From NCBI GenBank assembly GCA_026982395.1, contig JALSHD010000160.1, positions 1 to 47,393 on the forward strand: 47,393 nt of DNA. The letters are read 5' to 3'. Below, piece after piece: positions 28,004 through 37,443 of the stretch. A program made the position numbers and the translations under genes. Source of the DNA: Chromatiales bacterium (GTDB lineage Bacteria; Pseudomonadota; Gammaproteobacteria; Thiohalospirales; Thiohalospiraceae). How positions within the stretch are numbered: the first letter of the stretch is position 1; every line of letters begins with the position of its first letter. Below the pieces are notes generated by a model. It did no database searches. It was not told the origin of the DNA and saw only the letters and a list, made by a program, of their open reading frames with translations.

Positions 28004-28461
28004 TACTCCGCGGACTCTATACCCACTCGCCTGTCAAGAACTGTTTGCGGCAGTTTATCAGCAAAAAGCCGTAAACAGACGATAGAAAGTGCAATACCAA
28101 TAAAATTGGCAGCAAGGTCCAGCATCAGGGAATTTCGGGCAACAAAAAGCTGGCCAAACTCCGTTACCGTTCCCAGCAGAGCGACAATTACCACGGTAAT
28201 CGATACAGCGCAACGTGCAGAATAATGATTGGCCAATGTCCACCACCACAGCAGTGTCAGGCTGCCAAACATGCCAACATGCGCTACAGCCTCGATTAAA
28301 TCAGCGCGTGAGAAACTCGATCTGAAAAAAGAGGTTATAAAAGACTGCACTGGCAGCGAGCCGGACCCGGGCTTCATCAGTAAATAGACAAGCAGCACTG
28401 TCCACACCAGAGAGATCAGCCAGGAACCGAGAAAAAAGAGCCGCCTTGCCGCAGGACTCAT
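28003..28461 (-). CDS. VanZ-like small membrane protein
   Basis: 152 residues with four hydrophobic helices (about 10-30, 58-80, 85-104, 113-132). The pattern AVAHVGMFGSLTLLWWW, then GTVTEFGQLFVARNSLMLDLAANFIGIALS, is that of VanZ-like proteins, in which the E..Q....R....D...N residues are conserved. VanZ gives teicoplanin resistance in enterococci, but relatives are common in surface-polysaccharide and exosortase clusters, with no known biochemical role. The start overlaps the GT4 stop (ATGA) and the end overlaps the panC start, so all three genes are coupled. Confidence 0.8.
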   Translation of the reverse strand: MSPAARRLFFLGSWLISLVWTVLLVYLLMKPGSGSLPVQSFITSFFRSSFSRADLIEAVAHVGMFGSLTLLWWWTLANHYSARCAVSITVVIVALLGTVTEFGQLFVARNSLMLDLAANFIGIALSIVCLRLFADKLPQTVLDRRVGIESAE

Positions 28462-29579
28462 TCCGCCAACCCCATCGTTTGCATCATTATCATGTTCACC
28501 TTGTGCACATCATACTTTTCTTCGGCGATTCGCCGACTCACACGACCAAATTTCCGGATATCACCAGGATGCCGGATAAAATGCTCCAGCGCCTCCACCA
28601 ATGCTTCCACATCCGCTACCGGAACCATTAAGCCATTCTCCCCGTGCCGGACAGTTTCGCGGCAACCCGGAGCATCCGTAGTAATAACGGCACGACCCAT
28701 CGACATAGACTCCAGTACACTGACAGGGGTTCCCTCATGGTAGGACGGCAATACGTATACCGAACTCTCCCGAATTGCCGGACGTACATCTGACAGCCGA
28801 CCAACATATTCTATATCGTCGGCAGCTATCCACGACTCAAGATCTTTCTCCAGTATGGTATTTGGATTATCCTGATCCAGCCAGCCAACCAGCCGAAAAC
28901 GCACCTGGGGATATTTTATCCGCACCCTGCGGGCTGCCTCTGCATACTCCCTGATCCCCTTGTCCTTAAGCAGACGGGCAATCAGCAAGAAAGAGAGCTG
29001 TTCCGGAAAAGGAGCAGGCGAAAAATGTTCTAGATCCACACCAATCCCGTTGAGCATCACAGCCTGCTGCCTGTGATGAAGCAACCTTTTAGTGGTAAAC
29101 ACTTCCAGGTTATCAGGGTTAAGAAAAAAAACATTATTGTTAAACCGGAGTGCCAAACGGTACAACCGGCGTGTAAACGCCCCTAACAGTTTGCTTTTGA
29201 AGCCGGTTCCCATAAAAGTGAATCCCAGCCCCTCTATCATGCTGTATCGTCCTGGAACACCCGCGATTCTTGCTGCCAGCGAACCATACAGCACAGGCTT
29301 GATGGTATAGCCAAGAAAAACATCCGGTCGGATTCGTTTATAAAGCCGGATCAGCTCCAGAAAGCTCAGAAAATCGCTGAACGGATTCATTCCCGTTCTT
29401 TGCAAATTTATATTACAGTAGGCAACCCCCATGTCAGAAAGCGCATTGCGGACCTCCCTGGACGCATCCGGTGCACAGGCATAAACCTCATGTCCCTGCC
29501 GCGCCATCCCGGACAACAACCGGCCGCGAAACAGGATCAATGAATCAGCAAAACTCCCAAGCACGAAAACACGGGCCAT
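28458..29579 (-). CDS. Glycosyltransferase family 4, GT-B fold
   Basis: 373 residues. The N-terminal domain (1-165) begins RVFVLGSFADSLILFRGRLLSGMARQGHEV-like, with the acceptor-side loop LGYTIKPVLYGSLAARIAGVP near 108-128. The C-terminal domain has LLIARLLKDKGIREYAEAARRV near 207, then VYVLPSYHEGTPVSVLESMSMGRAVITTDAPGCRE-type donor site; the EGTPVSVLE stretch is the EX7E motif. The N-terminal half resembles transferases such as WbpH or PglA that act on lipid-linked sugars in the cytoplasm. It starts 17 bases after the stop of the second GT4 gene, forming an operon GT4-GT4-VanZ-panC. The donor and acceptor sugars cannot be told. Confidence 0.85.
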   Translation of the reverse strand: MARVFVLGSFADSLILFRGRLLSGMARQGHEVYACAPDASREVRNALSDMGVAYCNINLQRTGMNPFSDFLSFLELIRLYKRIRPDVFLGYTIKPVLYGSLAARIAGVPGRYSMIEGLGFTFMGTGFKSKLLGAFTRRLYRLALRFNNNVFFLNPDNLEVFTTKRLLHHRQQAVMLNGIGVDLEHFSPAPFPEQLSFLLIARLLKDKGIREYAEAARRVRIKYPQVRFRLVGWLDQDNPNTILEKDLESWIAADDIEYVGRLSDVRPAIRESSVYVLPSYHEGTPVSVLESMSMGRAVITTDAPGCRETVRHGENGLMVPVADVEALVEALEHFIRHPGDIRKFGRVSRRIAEEKYDVHKVNMIMMQTMGLAE

Positions 29580-29595
29580 AACTACTGTCCTGGTT

Positions 29596-30723
29596 TCATT
29601 CCATTCCCCCTGTCAGACAGGAGATATATTCCTTTGCTATTCCGGTCAACTCATACGGCTGCCAGCTTCCGGGCATCTCTGATAGCGGAGCAGGCTCCCG
29701 TAACTGCTGCAAGATTCCCCCAGCCATCGCCTCTTCATCATTCACCGGCACCAGGATACCGTACCGGCCATGCTCCAGAATCTCGGCCGACCCGCCAGGA
29801 CAATCGGTCGAGACGACCGGGGTAGCCAGTGCCAATGCCTCGATTACTACTGTAGGCAATCCCTCAAAAATGGAAGAGAGCACAAAAACCTTCGCGCGCG
29901 ACATATAGGCATACGGGTTTTCCGTAAACCCCGGCATCTCTACATCATCGGCAATGCCCAACTCCCTGGCCTGCTGCTTGAGAGATGAAAACAACTCACC
30001 TTCACCCAGCAGAATCAACCGTGCGGGCAGCTCTTTACGTACCCGGGCAAATGCCTTCAGCAGCAGTTGAAAGTTTTTTGCAGTCACCATACGCCCAACC
30101 CCCAACACTACAGGAGGTTCACCCGGCGCAAACCAGCGGTGTGGTAGTGGCGCCTTCGCTTTCTCAAACAGCGCGGGGGTAACAACAGGATTCAGAATGA
30201 CCTTTACGCTGTCCGGCGCCAGCCCTGTCGTTTCCAGCAGATCTTCCCTGGCGGCCTCGGAGACTGCCACCACCTTGGTGGCCCAGGGATACGACCAGCG
30301 CATCAGCAGCGGAAACATTCGTGCCCGCAGCAGGGTTGAGTCCCTGATCGCGCGACTCAATGTTGTGTGCACACTGACCACAACACGAGTATCCACCCTG
30401 GCAAGTCTTGCCGCTACCAACGCAATAACGTTGGTATGCTCAAGAGCAGAAAGCAAGGCAACCGGCTGCTCCCTTCTCAAATAACGAATCAGTTTTGGCA
30501 GGCTGGCGGCAACTCTTCCTGCATCCAGATCAATCAGCCTCACCGCTTCGGGAATATCAGTCAACAACGGCGGGTCATCGGAGGTGACAAATACAAGATC
30601 GACATCGAACCCCAATGCAACAATCCCTTCCGCCAGGTTTACGGTTACACGCTCTGCTCCCCCATAACCTATTGATGGAAGAAACAGGGTGATTTTGTTC
30701 GAGGAGTTACTGGCAGATCTCAT
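29596..30723 (-). CDS. Glycosyltransferase family 4
   Basis: About 375 residues. The N-terminus KITLFLPSIGYGGAERVTVNLAEG is the usual glycine-rich start of GT4 enzymes. The C-terminal domain carries GVGRMVTAKNFQLLLKAFARV, MPGFTENPYAYMSRAKVFVLSS and the donor-site EX7E motif in FEGLPTVVIEALALATPVVSTDCPGG. I start at the ATG at 30723 because it lies nearest the conserved fold; an ATG at 30756 adds 11 residues. Neither start has a clear Shine-Dalgarno sequence. It is first in the minus-strand operon with the second GT4 gene and VanZ, and divergent from the GNAT-type gene. Confidence 0.85.
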   Translation of the reverse strand: MRSASNSSNKITLFLPSIGYGGAERVTVNLAEGIVALGFDVDLVFVTSDDPPLLTDIPEAVRLIDLDAGRVAASLPKLIRYLRREQPVALLSALEHTNVIALVAARLARVDTRVVVSVHTTLSRAIRDSTLLRARMFPLLMRWSYPWATKVVAVSEAAREDLLETTGLAPDSVKVILNPVVTPALFEKAKAPLPHRWFAPGEPPVVLGVGRMVTAKNFQLLLKAFARVRKELPARLILLGEGELFSSLKQQARELGIADDVEMPGFTENPYAYMSRAKVFVLSSIFEGLPTVVIEALALATPVVSTDCPGGSAEILEHGRYGILVPVNDEEAMAGGILQQLREPAPLSEMPGSWQPYELTGIAKEYISCLTGGME

Positions 30724-31027
30724 TTGTACGCCCGTGCCCCATATTACCCATCTCATGACGGATTATTATAACCGGATAGCTGGGGCGGCGTAATTTCCGG
30801 ATTGCGTGATCAGTTTTCCCCAACACCGGAAATAATCCGGGCCAACCGAACCTGCAATATCATCAGCTACGGATCTGACGCCGCTATCGCGGAAAACGCG
30901 TGCATTCTCATATGATATATCCTAATATGTCTGACAGGGTTTGTCCGACCGTTTTTTTTTGCGCACAGAAGCAGCACTCACCAACGACTCCTCCCGGAAT
31001 TTTATCTGCAATCTTCTCGATAATTTA
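30724..31027. other. Divergent promoter region between GT4 and GNAT/CelD-type genes
   Basis: About 300 bases with no supported gene. It holds an imperfect inverted repeat, ATTTCCGG near 30791 against CCGGAAAT near 30826, with CCGGATT/AATCCGG nested beside it. An AT-rich tract near 30908-30937 could carry promoter elements for the plus-strand gene. A plus-strand frame extends into this region from a TTG at 30941, but family length argues against that start. Confidence 0.4.
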
Positions 31028-32146
31028 ATGACAAAAACAGCCATTCTCGACATCAAGGATAACCCTGAACAGGCAAAAAGGATATGGCAGGAAATATATG
31101 AAGAAGACTCCAGTGCTTCTCCATTCATGAGTTGGGAATGGGTGAATAGCTGGATGAGATATTTTTCCCATAACCGGGAGCTTCGGCTTGTATATGCTGA
31201 AGATGCCGGAGGCGATCCTGTAGCCATGATTCCATTCATGGCGGAGCCGGCCGCTGCTTTCAGATTTACCTTCGCCAATAAAATACAGATACTTGGTTCG
31301 GACAGCATGGCCTGCTCCGAACATTTGGGTTTTCTGCTTAAAGACGGCGTTGATATCTCTATCGCTAACGATCTCCTGACCTTCATATGGCAGCAGTACC
31401 AGGGGTGCAAATACATCTCTTTTTCCGACATGGATACTGGATCGCGCAGTGCAAAAACCATCACAAACTGGGCGACGAAAAATGGCATCAAACAACAGAT
31501 AAAAACGAAAGGGGGATGCTGGCAAACAGAACTGCCGAAAACACTGGATGACTTCCTGGCAAAACTCAGCAGAAACTTCCGCCAGCAGATCCGCCGTAGC
31601 ATGAGGAAAATTGATAACTCAAACTCATTTTCAGTTCAGCAGATAACAGATAGAGAATCAATAAAACACGCTGCTGGAAAACTGGCGGAACTCAATCTAA
31701 AACGCATGTCTGTAAAAAAAATCAACTCCTGTTTCAACAGCGCTGAAATGCATAATTTTTTTATTGATATGACTGTCGACATGATTTGCGCCAACAGAGC
31801 CTGGCTGGATGTCATCTATTCAGATGGAAAGATAATTGCCGCCGCACTGCATCTGGTAGACAAAAACTCCGTTGCCTATTATCAGGGCGGATTTGATGAA
31901 GAGTTCGGAAAACTGCGCCCCATGGTAGTTCTGTTCGCAAAAGCCATACAGCGGGCGATAGACAACAACTGCACAGTCTATGATTTTCTGGGGGGAAATG
32001 AGGCCTATAAACAACGCTGGGGAGCCGTTTTGCAGCCGTACACGACTGTCTCTCTCCTGCCAGACAGTCACGCCAGAAATATCATGATACAACTGTTTGA
32101 ACTTTATCAAAGGGTAAAGTCGGCAAAGCAGTACCATGTTCCATAG
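31028..32146 (+). CDS. CelD/BioF2-like GNAT acetyltransferase
   Basis: 372 residues. The order matches the Acetyltransf_6 (CelD/BioF2-like, FemAB-related) family: SPFMSWEWVNSWMRYFSHN near 33-51, an N-terminal GNAT-like half with MIPFMAEPAA, SRNFRQQIRRSMRKID near 180-195, and a C-terminal half with IAAALHLVDKNSVAYYQGGFDEEF and VYDFLGGNEAYKQRWGA. Members are often found in cellulose and exopolysaccharide clusters and may acylate sugars or aminoacylate peptides. I start at the ATG at 31028, where family members begin; the frame also offers TTG 30941. Neither has a strong ribosome site. It is convergent with the LEA-2 gene. Confidence 0.75.
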   Translation: MTKTAILDIKDNPEQAKRIWQEIYEEDSSASPFMSWEWVNSWMRYFSHNRELRLVYAEDAGGDPVAMIPFMAEPAAAFRFTFANKIQILGSDSMACSEHLGFLLKDGVDISIANDLLTFIWQQYQGCKYISFSDMDTGSRSAKTITNWATKNGIKQQIKTKGGCWQTELPKTLDDFLAKLSRNFRQQIRRSMRKIDNSNSFSVQQITDRESIKHAAGKLAELNLKRMSVKKINSCFNSAEMHNFFIDMTVDMICANRAWLDVIYSDGKIIAAALHLVDKNSVAYYQGGFDEEFGKLRPMVVLFAKAIQRAIDNNCTVYDFLGGNEAYKQRWGAVLQPYTTVSLLPDSHARNIMIQLFELYQRVKSAKQYHVP

Positions 32147-32170
32147 CACTGCTTCACAGCTTTCACCGCA

Positions 32171-33043
32171 TCACCTGTCACCAACCACACCGGTTTTTGA
32201 AAAAGGTGCATCAACATCTTTTAACAGCGGATGGCCCGCATCAAACTTCATGTCACCGGTCAGATTATAGTTCATCCCTTTGCCCTGCATCAGCATCTGG
32301 TAAAGGGAGCTTCCCATCTCAAGAAAGTTGAGTTCCAGGGGAATATTCAGACTGCTGCTACCTTTTCCGCTTAGCGATATGGTTTTATCGACATTACTTT
32401 TTGCCCACTGTTTTCCGTTGATGGAGAGATTATAGACAAGCTTGTTGATATCGATACCAAATGCATTGGGATTATCAATATTTGCCCCAACTATCACCTT
32501 GGCCCCGGTCAGGCTGAGTTTCTTTACATCAATGCCGGTCAGCGAAATATCAGGTGCCTTGGGTACCGGGAAAGTGCCTTTTTTGCTGGCGGGAAATTTT
32601 TTTATTCCGATAACCGGCAGGTCAACCAGAGCGGCTGTTTTCAGCTCATAGCCCAGACTCTCCTTGTTCATTGCTCCGGAAATCAGTCGCGACAGATCAG
32701 AAAACCTCAGAGAGACCGGCACTTTTACCTGACTGCTGCCACGCGCCTTGATACTCACTTTGTCCCGCTGCTCACCTGCCATCAGTTGCTTGCCATCAAA
32801 CATCAACGCATAATCGAAACCGGCCAGATTGAGTGGGATGGGGTTGGGGTTATCCACATCCAGAACAAACTGCAGGGTCAATCCTTCGGCAGAAAGCGTG
32901 GAGATATTCATTCCTGCAACGGATACTGTGGGATCCTTGATTCCCGCTGCTTTTTTGATTGCATCCATGGAGGCGCAGCCGGACAGGACAGCAAACATCA
33001 GGATGAGCAAACCTGCCAATAATAGATCGCGTTTTCTATACAT
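32171..33043 (-). CDS. Lipoprotein with two LEA type 2 (WHy) domains
   Basis: 290 residues. The signal peptide ends in the lipobox LSGC near residue 23. Two beta-sandwich LEA-2 repeats follow: the first near 35-145 (TLQFVLDVDNPNPIPLNLAGFDYAL) and the second near 165-280 (KVIVGANIDNPNAFGIDINKLVYNL). The shared N-P-N turn after a beta strand is the mark of the family. Bacterial LEA14-like lipoproteins are thought to protect against drying or membrane stress, but direct evidence is thin. It stands between a GNAT-type gene (convergent) and nrdB, behind the nrdB terminator, so it probably has its own promoter. Confidence 0.8.
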   Translation of the reverse strand: MYRKRDLLLAGLLILMFAVLSGCASMDAIKKAAGIKDPTVSVAGMNISTLSAEGLTLQFVLDVDNPNPIPLNLAGFDYALMFDGKQLMAGEQRDKVSIKARGSSQVKVPVSLRFSDLSRLISGAMNKESLGYELKTAALVDLPVIGIKKFPASKKGTFPVPKAPDISLTGIDVKKLSLTGAKVIVGANIDNPNAFGIDINKLVYNLSINGKQWAKSNVDKTISLSGKGSSSLNIPLELNFLEMGSSLYQMLMQGKGMNYNLTGDMKFDAGHPLLKDVDAPFSKTGVVGDR

Positions 33044-33073
33044 ATCTTTCTCCCTGAAAAAACCGGTGCTAAC

Positions 33074-33098
33074 GAAAAGACGGCCATCACAGCCGTCT
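33074..33098 (-). terminator. Intrinsic terminator downstream of nrdB
   Basis: On the minus strand AGACGGC pairs perfectly with GCCGTCT around TGTGATG, followed by TTTTCG. It lies 30 bases after the nrdB stop and before the LEA-2 gene. Confidence 0.75.
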
Positions 33099-33127
33099 CT
33101 TCCCGAACTAAAACATTGCGCAGGAAA

Positions 33128-34303
33128 CTACCCCCAGCTGAGTGCACCGCCGGTCTGATACTCGGTAACCCGGGTCTCGAAAAAGTTTTTCTCCTTGCGC
33201 AGATTGGCCTGCTCATCCAGCCACGGCAGCGCATCCCTGGCGCCGGGAAACGGCTCTTCGAGTCCCAATTGGCGCGCCCGGCGGTTGGCTGTGTGGCGGA
33301 ACTGCTCCACATGGTTTTCAGCACTGTAACCAATAATCGGCGTGGGCAGGATGTAACGGGCATAGTCTGTTTCTGCCGCCTCCGACTCGTCCCACATCTG
33401 CCGGATCTCCCTGGGATCCAGAGTAATGCTGTTTTCTGCAAAGATCTGTTTCACCACCCGGATACCAAAGGCGCAGTGCAGCACCTCGTCCCGCATGATG
33501 TATTGCAACTGTTCGGCGGTGCCCTTCATCAGCCCCTGACGCTGCAGGGCAAAAATGGGGCTGAAACCGTTGTAGAACCAGCAACCTTCAAAAACCGCTG
33601 CGAAGAACATGTAGGACATGACAAAGTTGTTGAGTTCATCACGGTTGGTCAGGTCGATATCCGCCCGTAAAATGGAGTGCAGACGGCGGTTGGTGATCTG
33701 GATCTTGTGGTTGATCTCCGGCACGACCCGGTAGCGGTTGTAGATCTCACCCTGGTCCAGGCCAATGGTCTCGATGCAGTGCTGATAGGTCCATGTGTGC
33801 AGCGCCTCTTCGTAGACCTGGCGCGCCTGGTAGATCTGCAGCTCCGGCGCTGTCATCTTCTCCATCACCGCCAGCCCGATGTTGCGCATGGCAAGCACGT
33901 CGGAGGTGGTCAGATAGGCAAGCACATTCTCGTAGACATGGCGCTGTTCGGGGGTCAGGCGGTGCTGATAATCCTGCACATCCTGGGTCATGTTGATATC
34001 CAGTGGCGTCCAGTGATTCTTGTTGGCGTTGAGAAAAAACTCCCACGCCCACGGATACTTGAACGGTGCCAGCTGGTTGACGTCGGTCAGCCCGTTGATC
34101 ACCCGTTTGTCTTCTGCGCGTACCGGCTCCATACCCCCGGCACTGCTTTCGATCACTGCCGGAGCTTCCGCCTGTTGCGCGGACTCAAGCGCCTGCTCTA
34201 CCACAACCGGATTGGGCGAGGCCGCCCCGTTACTCTTGTTCGCAGCCGGTTGCTGCTTCTGTTCACTGCTGTTGAAACCAAGCGGATCATCCCAACTCAG
34301 CAT
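33128..34303 (-). CDS. nrdB: Class Ia ribonucleotide reductase, beta subunit
   Basis: 391 residues. It carries the di-iron tyrosyl-radical cofactor that the alpha subunit uses to reduce ribonucleotides. Ligands are visible in order: Asp in YLTTSDVL, Glu and His in EEALHTWTY with the radical Tyr four residues after the His, a later Glu in FFAAVFEGCWFY, and Glu/His in MRDEVLHCAFG. The presence of the Tyr points to the usual Y-radical type. The first 75 residues are a variable Ala/Gln-rich extension. The ATG at 34303 is 28 bases after the nrdA stop, so nrdA-nrdB are one operon ending at the hairpin at 33074-33098. Confidence 0.95.
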   Translation of the reverse strand: MLSWDDPLGFNSSEQKQQPAANKSNGAASPNPVVVEQALESAQQAEAPAVIESSAGGMEPVRAEDKRVINGLTDVNQLAPFKYPWAWEFFLNANKNHWTPLDINMTQDVQDYQHRLTPEQRHVYENVLAYLTTSDVLAMRNIGLAVMEKMTAPELQIYQARQVYEEALHTWTYQHCIETIGLDQGEIYNRYRVVPEINHKIQITNRRLHSILRADIDLTNRDELNNFVMSYMFFAAVFEGCWFYNGFSPIFALQRQGLMKGTAEQLQYIMRDEVLHCAFGIRVVKQIFAENSITLDPREIRQMWDESEAAETDYARYILPTPIIGYSAENHVEQFRHTANRRARQLGLEEPFPGARDALPWLDEQANLRKEKNFFETRVTEYQTGGALSWG

Positions 34304-34331
34304 GACACTATCTCCCCTGTTCCATATTCAC

Positions 34332-37226
34332 TCATTGGCATGCCTCGCAATCCGGATCGAGAATGGAGCATGCCTGTGGTGCAGCGGCCTCGGAGCTGAT
34401 GGTGTCCATGCCGGCAACCGCACCGCCGGTATCCGATACGATGCTGCTCTTCTCCATGTGGGTAGCCCCCATGGAGCGCAGGTAGTAGGTGGTTTTCAGG
34501 CCACGCACCCAGGCCAGCTTGTACAGATTATCCAGTTTTGTACCACTGGGCTCGGCCATATACAGATTGAGGGACTGAGCCTGATCCAGCCATTTCTGGC
34601 GCCGCGAACCCGCCTCGATCAGCCAGCGCGGATCGATTTCGAACGCGGTGGTATAGAGGATCTTCAGCTCATCGGGAATCCGGTCAATGGGCTGTACGCT
34701 GCCATCATAATATTTGAGATCGTTGACCATTACCTCATCCCACAGGCCGCGCTGCTTCAGATCCCGTGCCAGATAGGGATTCACCACCACAAACTCGCCG
34801 GAGAGGTTGGATTTGACGAACAGGTTCTGATAGGTGGGCTCAATGGACTGGCTGACCCCGCAGATGTTGGAGATGGTAGCGGTGGGCGCAATGGCCATGG
34901 TATTGGAGTTGCGCATGCCGTCGGTTTTTACCCGCTCGCGCAGACTGTCCCAGTCCAGGGTGGTGGAGCGATCCTGCTGCAGGAACCCCCCTCTGCCCTG
35001 CTCCAGCAGCGCAATGGAATCGATAGGCAACACCCCCTTGCTCCACAACGACCCGGCAAAGCTGGAGTAGACACCCCGCTCTGCGGCAAGCTCGCTGGAG
35101 GCGCTGATGGCATAGTAGCTGACCGCCTCCATGGAGCGATCGGCAAACTCTACCGCCTGCTCCGAGCTGTAGGGGATATGCAGTTTGTACAGCGCATCCT
35201 GGAAGCCCATGATCCCCAGCCCCACCGGACGATGGCGCAGGTTGGCGCGGCGTGCCTGGGGCACACTGTAGTAGTTGTATTCGATCACGTTGTCCAGCAT
35301 GCGCATGGCGGTGCGGATAGTGCGTTCCAGCTTGGCCGTATCCAGCCCGTTTTTCTCATCCACATGCTGAACCAGATTGACGGAACCGAGATTACAGACC
35401 GCAATCTCGTCGTCCGAGGTGTTCAGGGTGATCTCGGTACAGAGATTGGAACTGTGCACTACGCCGACATGCTGCTGGGGGGAGCGCAGATTGCAGGGAT
35501 CCTTGAAGGTGATCCAGGGATGGCCGGTTTCAAACAGCATCCCCAGCATCTTGCGCCACAGATCCACCGCCTTGACGGTCTTGAAGTTGGCTATCTCGCC
35601 TCGGGCAGCCTTCTCTTCATAGGCGCAGTAGCGCTGCTCGAACTCCTGCCCCACCAGGTCATGCAAATCCGGTGTCTCTTCAGGTGAAAACAGCGTCCAC
35701 TCCCCCTCCTCGGCCACCCGCTTCATGAACAGATCCGGCACCCAGCTGGCGGTGTTCATGTCGTGGGTGCGGCGGCGCTCGTCGCCGGTATTCTTGCGCA
35801 GCTCCAGAAACTCCTCGATATCGATATGCCAGCTCTCCAGATAGGCGCACACCGCCCCCTTGCGCTTGCCACCCTGGTTGACTGCCACCGCGGTATCGTT
35901 TGCCACCTTCAGGAACGGCACTACGCCCTGGGATTTGCCGTTGGTCCCCTTGATGTGGGCACCCATGCCGCGTACCCGGGTCCAGTCGTTGCCCAGGCCA
36001 CCGGCGTACTTGGAGAGCAGCGCATTGTCCTTGATTGCTCCATAGATCCCGTCCAGGTGGTCGGGCACCGTGGTCAGATAACAGGAGGAGAGCTGGGGAC
36101 GCAAAGTACCGCTGTTGAACAGCGTTGGCGTCGAGCTCATGAAATCGAATGAAGAGAGCAGATTGTAAAACTCGATGGCGCGCTGCTCACGATCAATCTC
36201 GTTGATTGCCAGCCCCATCGCCACCCGCATGAAAAAGGCCTGCGGCAGCTCGAAGCGCTTCTCGCTGCTGTGGATGAAATAGCGGTCATACAGCGTCTGC
36301 AACCCCAGGTAGGTGAAGGTCTGATCGCGCTCCGGTTTGAGAGCAGCTCCCAGCTGCTGCAGATCGAAACGGGTCAGTTCGCTGTCGAGCAGCTCCAGCT
36401 CGGCTGCCCGCCGGATGTAGTCGCTGAAGTAGTCGGGATAGCGCTGCGTCATCTCCTCCTGGGTGGCGTTGACGGGCATGCTGGCAAGAAAGGTGAGCGC
36501 CTCGTGACGCATGCTGTCCAGCAACAGGCGCGCGGCGACATAGCTATAGTCGGGATCTCTCTCCACATAGCCGCGAGTGGTCATCACCAGAACTGTGGCA
36601 ATCTCCTTCTCCAGCATGCCGTCATACAGGTTGCGCAGAGTATCGTGAATGATGGCGGCACCATCCACGTTCTCCAGCCCCGCACAGGCCTCTGTTACCA
36701 CTGTCTCGATACGCAGCTTGTCCAGTGGACGGGTGGTTCCGTCTTCCAGAACCACATTGATAACAGGTGCCTGTTTTGTCTTGTTCCGCTTGCCTTTCTT
36801 GGCCTCCTCGGCACTGCGTTCCCGCGCCCGCTCTTCACGGTACAGCACATAGGCACGGGCCACCTTGTGGTACCCGCCCCGCATCAGCGCCAGCTCCACC
36901 TGATCCTGGATATCCTCGATATGCACCGTACCACCACCCGGCATACGCCGGGTCAGTCCGTTGACAACCTGTTCCGCCAACTGCTCCACACTCTCGTGGA
37001 TCCGCTTGCTGGCAGCGGCACTGCCCCCCTCTACCGCCAGAAACGCCTTGGTGATGGCAACCGAAATCTTGCTGCCGTCAAAGACGGTGATCTTGCCATT
37101 GCGGCGGATAACCCGGTAACCGCCGGGTGTAATCATCGCGCTGTCATCCGCCACATCGCTTCCCTGTTGCACGAGATGTTCAGGATCCGGATTGTTTGTA
37201 TCCAGAGTGGGTGTTTCGTTATACAT
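34332..37226 (-). CDS. nrdA: Class Ia ribonucleotide reductase, alpha subunit with two ATP cones
   Basis: 964 residues, about 200 longer than the E. coli protein because two ATP-cone regulatory domains precede the catalytic barrel (first near 35-130, second near 145-235); the layout resembles Pseudomonas aeruginosa NrdA. Catalytic residues are present: Cys in QLSSCYLTTV and in AVCNLGSVNL (redox pair), NLCTEITLN with the thiyl Cys, Tyr pair in TTYYLRSMGATHMEK, and the C-terminal shuttle CSILDPDCEACQ. I start at ATG 37226, where GGGGGAG lies six bases upstream; the frame runs 85 codons further without family support. The 280 bases upstream hold two NrdR boxes. Confidence 0.95.
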   Translation of the reverse strand: MYNETPTLDTNNPDPEHLVQQGSDVADDSAMITPGGYRVIRRNGKITVFDGSKISVAITKAFLAVEGGSAAASKRIHESVEQLAEQVVNGLTRRMPGGGTVHIEDIQDQVELALMRGGYHKVARAYVLYREERARERSAEEAKKGKRNKTKQAPVINVVLEDGTTRPLDKLRIETVVTEACAGLENVDGAAIIHDTLRNLYDGMLEKEIATVLVMTTRGYVERDPDYSYVAARLLLDSMRHEALTFLASMPVNATQEEMTQRYPDYFSDYIRRAAELELLDSELTRFDLQQLGAALKPERDQTFTYLGLQTLYDRYFIHSSEKRFELPQAFFMRVAMGLAINEIDREQRAIEFYNLLSSFDFMSSTPTLFNSGTLRPQLSSCYLTTVPDHLDGIYGAIKDNALLSKYAGGLGNDWTRVRGMGAHIKGTNGKSQGVVPFLKVANDTAVAVNQGGKRKGAVCAYLESWHIDIEEFLELRKNTGDERRRTHDMNTASWVPDLFMKRVAEEGEWTLFSPEETPDLHDLVGQEFEQRYCAYEEKAARGEIANFKTVKAVDLWRKMLGMLFETGHPWITFKDPCNLRSPQQHVGVVHSSNLCTEITLNTSDDEIAVCNLGSVNLVQHVDEKNGLDTAKLERTIRTAMRMLDNVIEYNYYSVPQARRANLRHRPVGLGIMGFQDALYKLHIPYSSEQAVEFADRSMEAVSYYAISASSELAAERGVYSSFAGSLWSKGVLPIDSIALLEQGRGGFLQQDRSTTLDWDSLRERVKTDGMRNSNTMAIAPTATISNICGVSQSIEPTYQNLFVKSNLSGEFVVVNPYLARDLKQRGLWDEVMVNDLKYYDGSVQPIDRIPDELKILYTTAFEIDPRWLIEAGSRRQKWLDQAQSLNLYMAEPSGTKLDNLYKLAWVRGLKTTYYLRSMGATHMEKSSIVSDTGGAVAGMDTISSEAAAPQACSILDPDCEACQ

Positions 37227-37443
37227 CAGGCAGGTACTCCCCCGTGATTCCAGTCTCAAATTCGAATTGATAGTCCGTTCATGAAATAAGTCCCACCTGG
37301 CAAAAAGCACTACTGGTGATGCTGTAAACAGATGGGTAATACTCCCTCGCCGGGAGCAAATATAAAGCGCCAAATCCCCCATCAAAACGATGAATGCACA
37401 AGGATTTAGCACCTGTATCTTAACAAGAAGGTTTAGATAGCGA

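Noticed and set aside
34020-35687. Long plus-strand open frame of 555 codons
   Set aside because: It lies opposite nrdA/nrdB, which have all catalytic motifs; the translated product shows no family features and is a shadow of GC-biased third positions.
37227-37443. Riboswitch in the nrdA leader
   Set aside because: Only one short hairpin is visible; no cobalamin-type or other known aptamer core could be matched.
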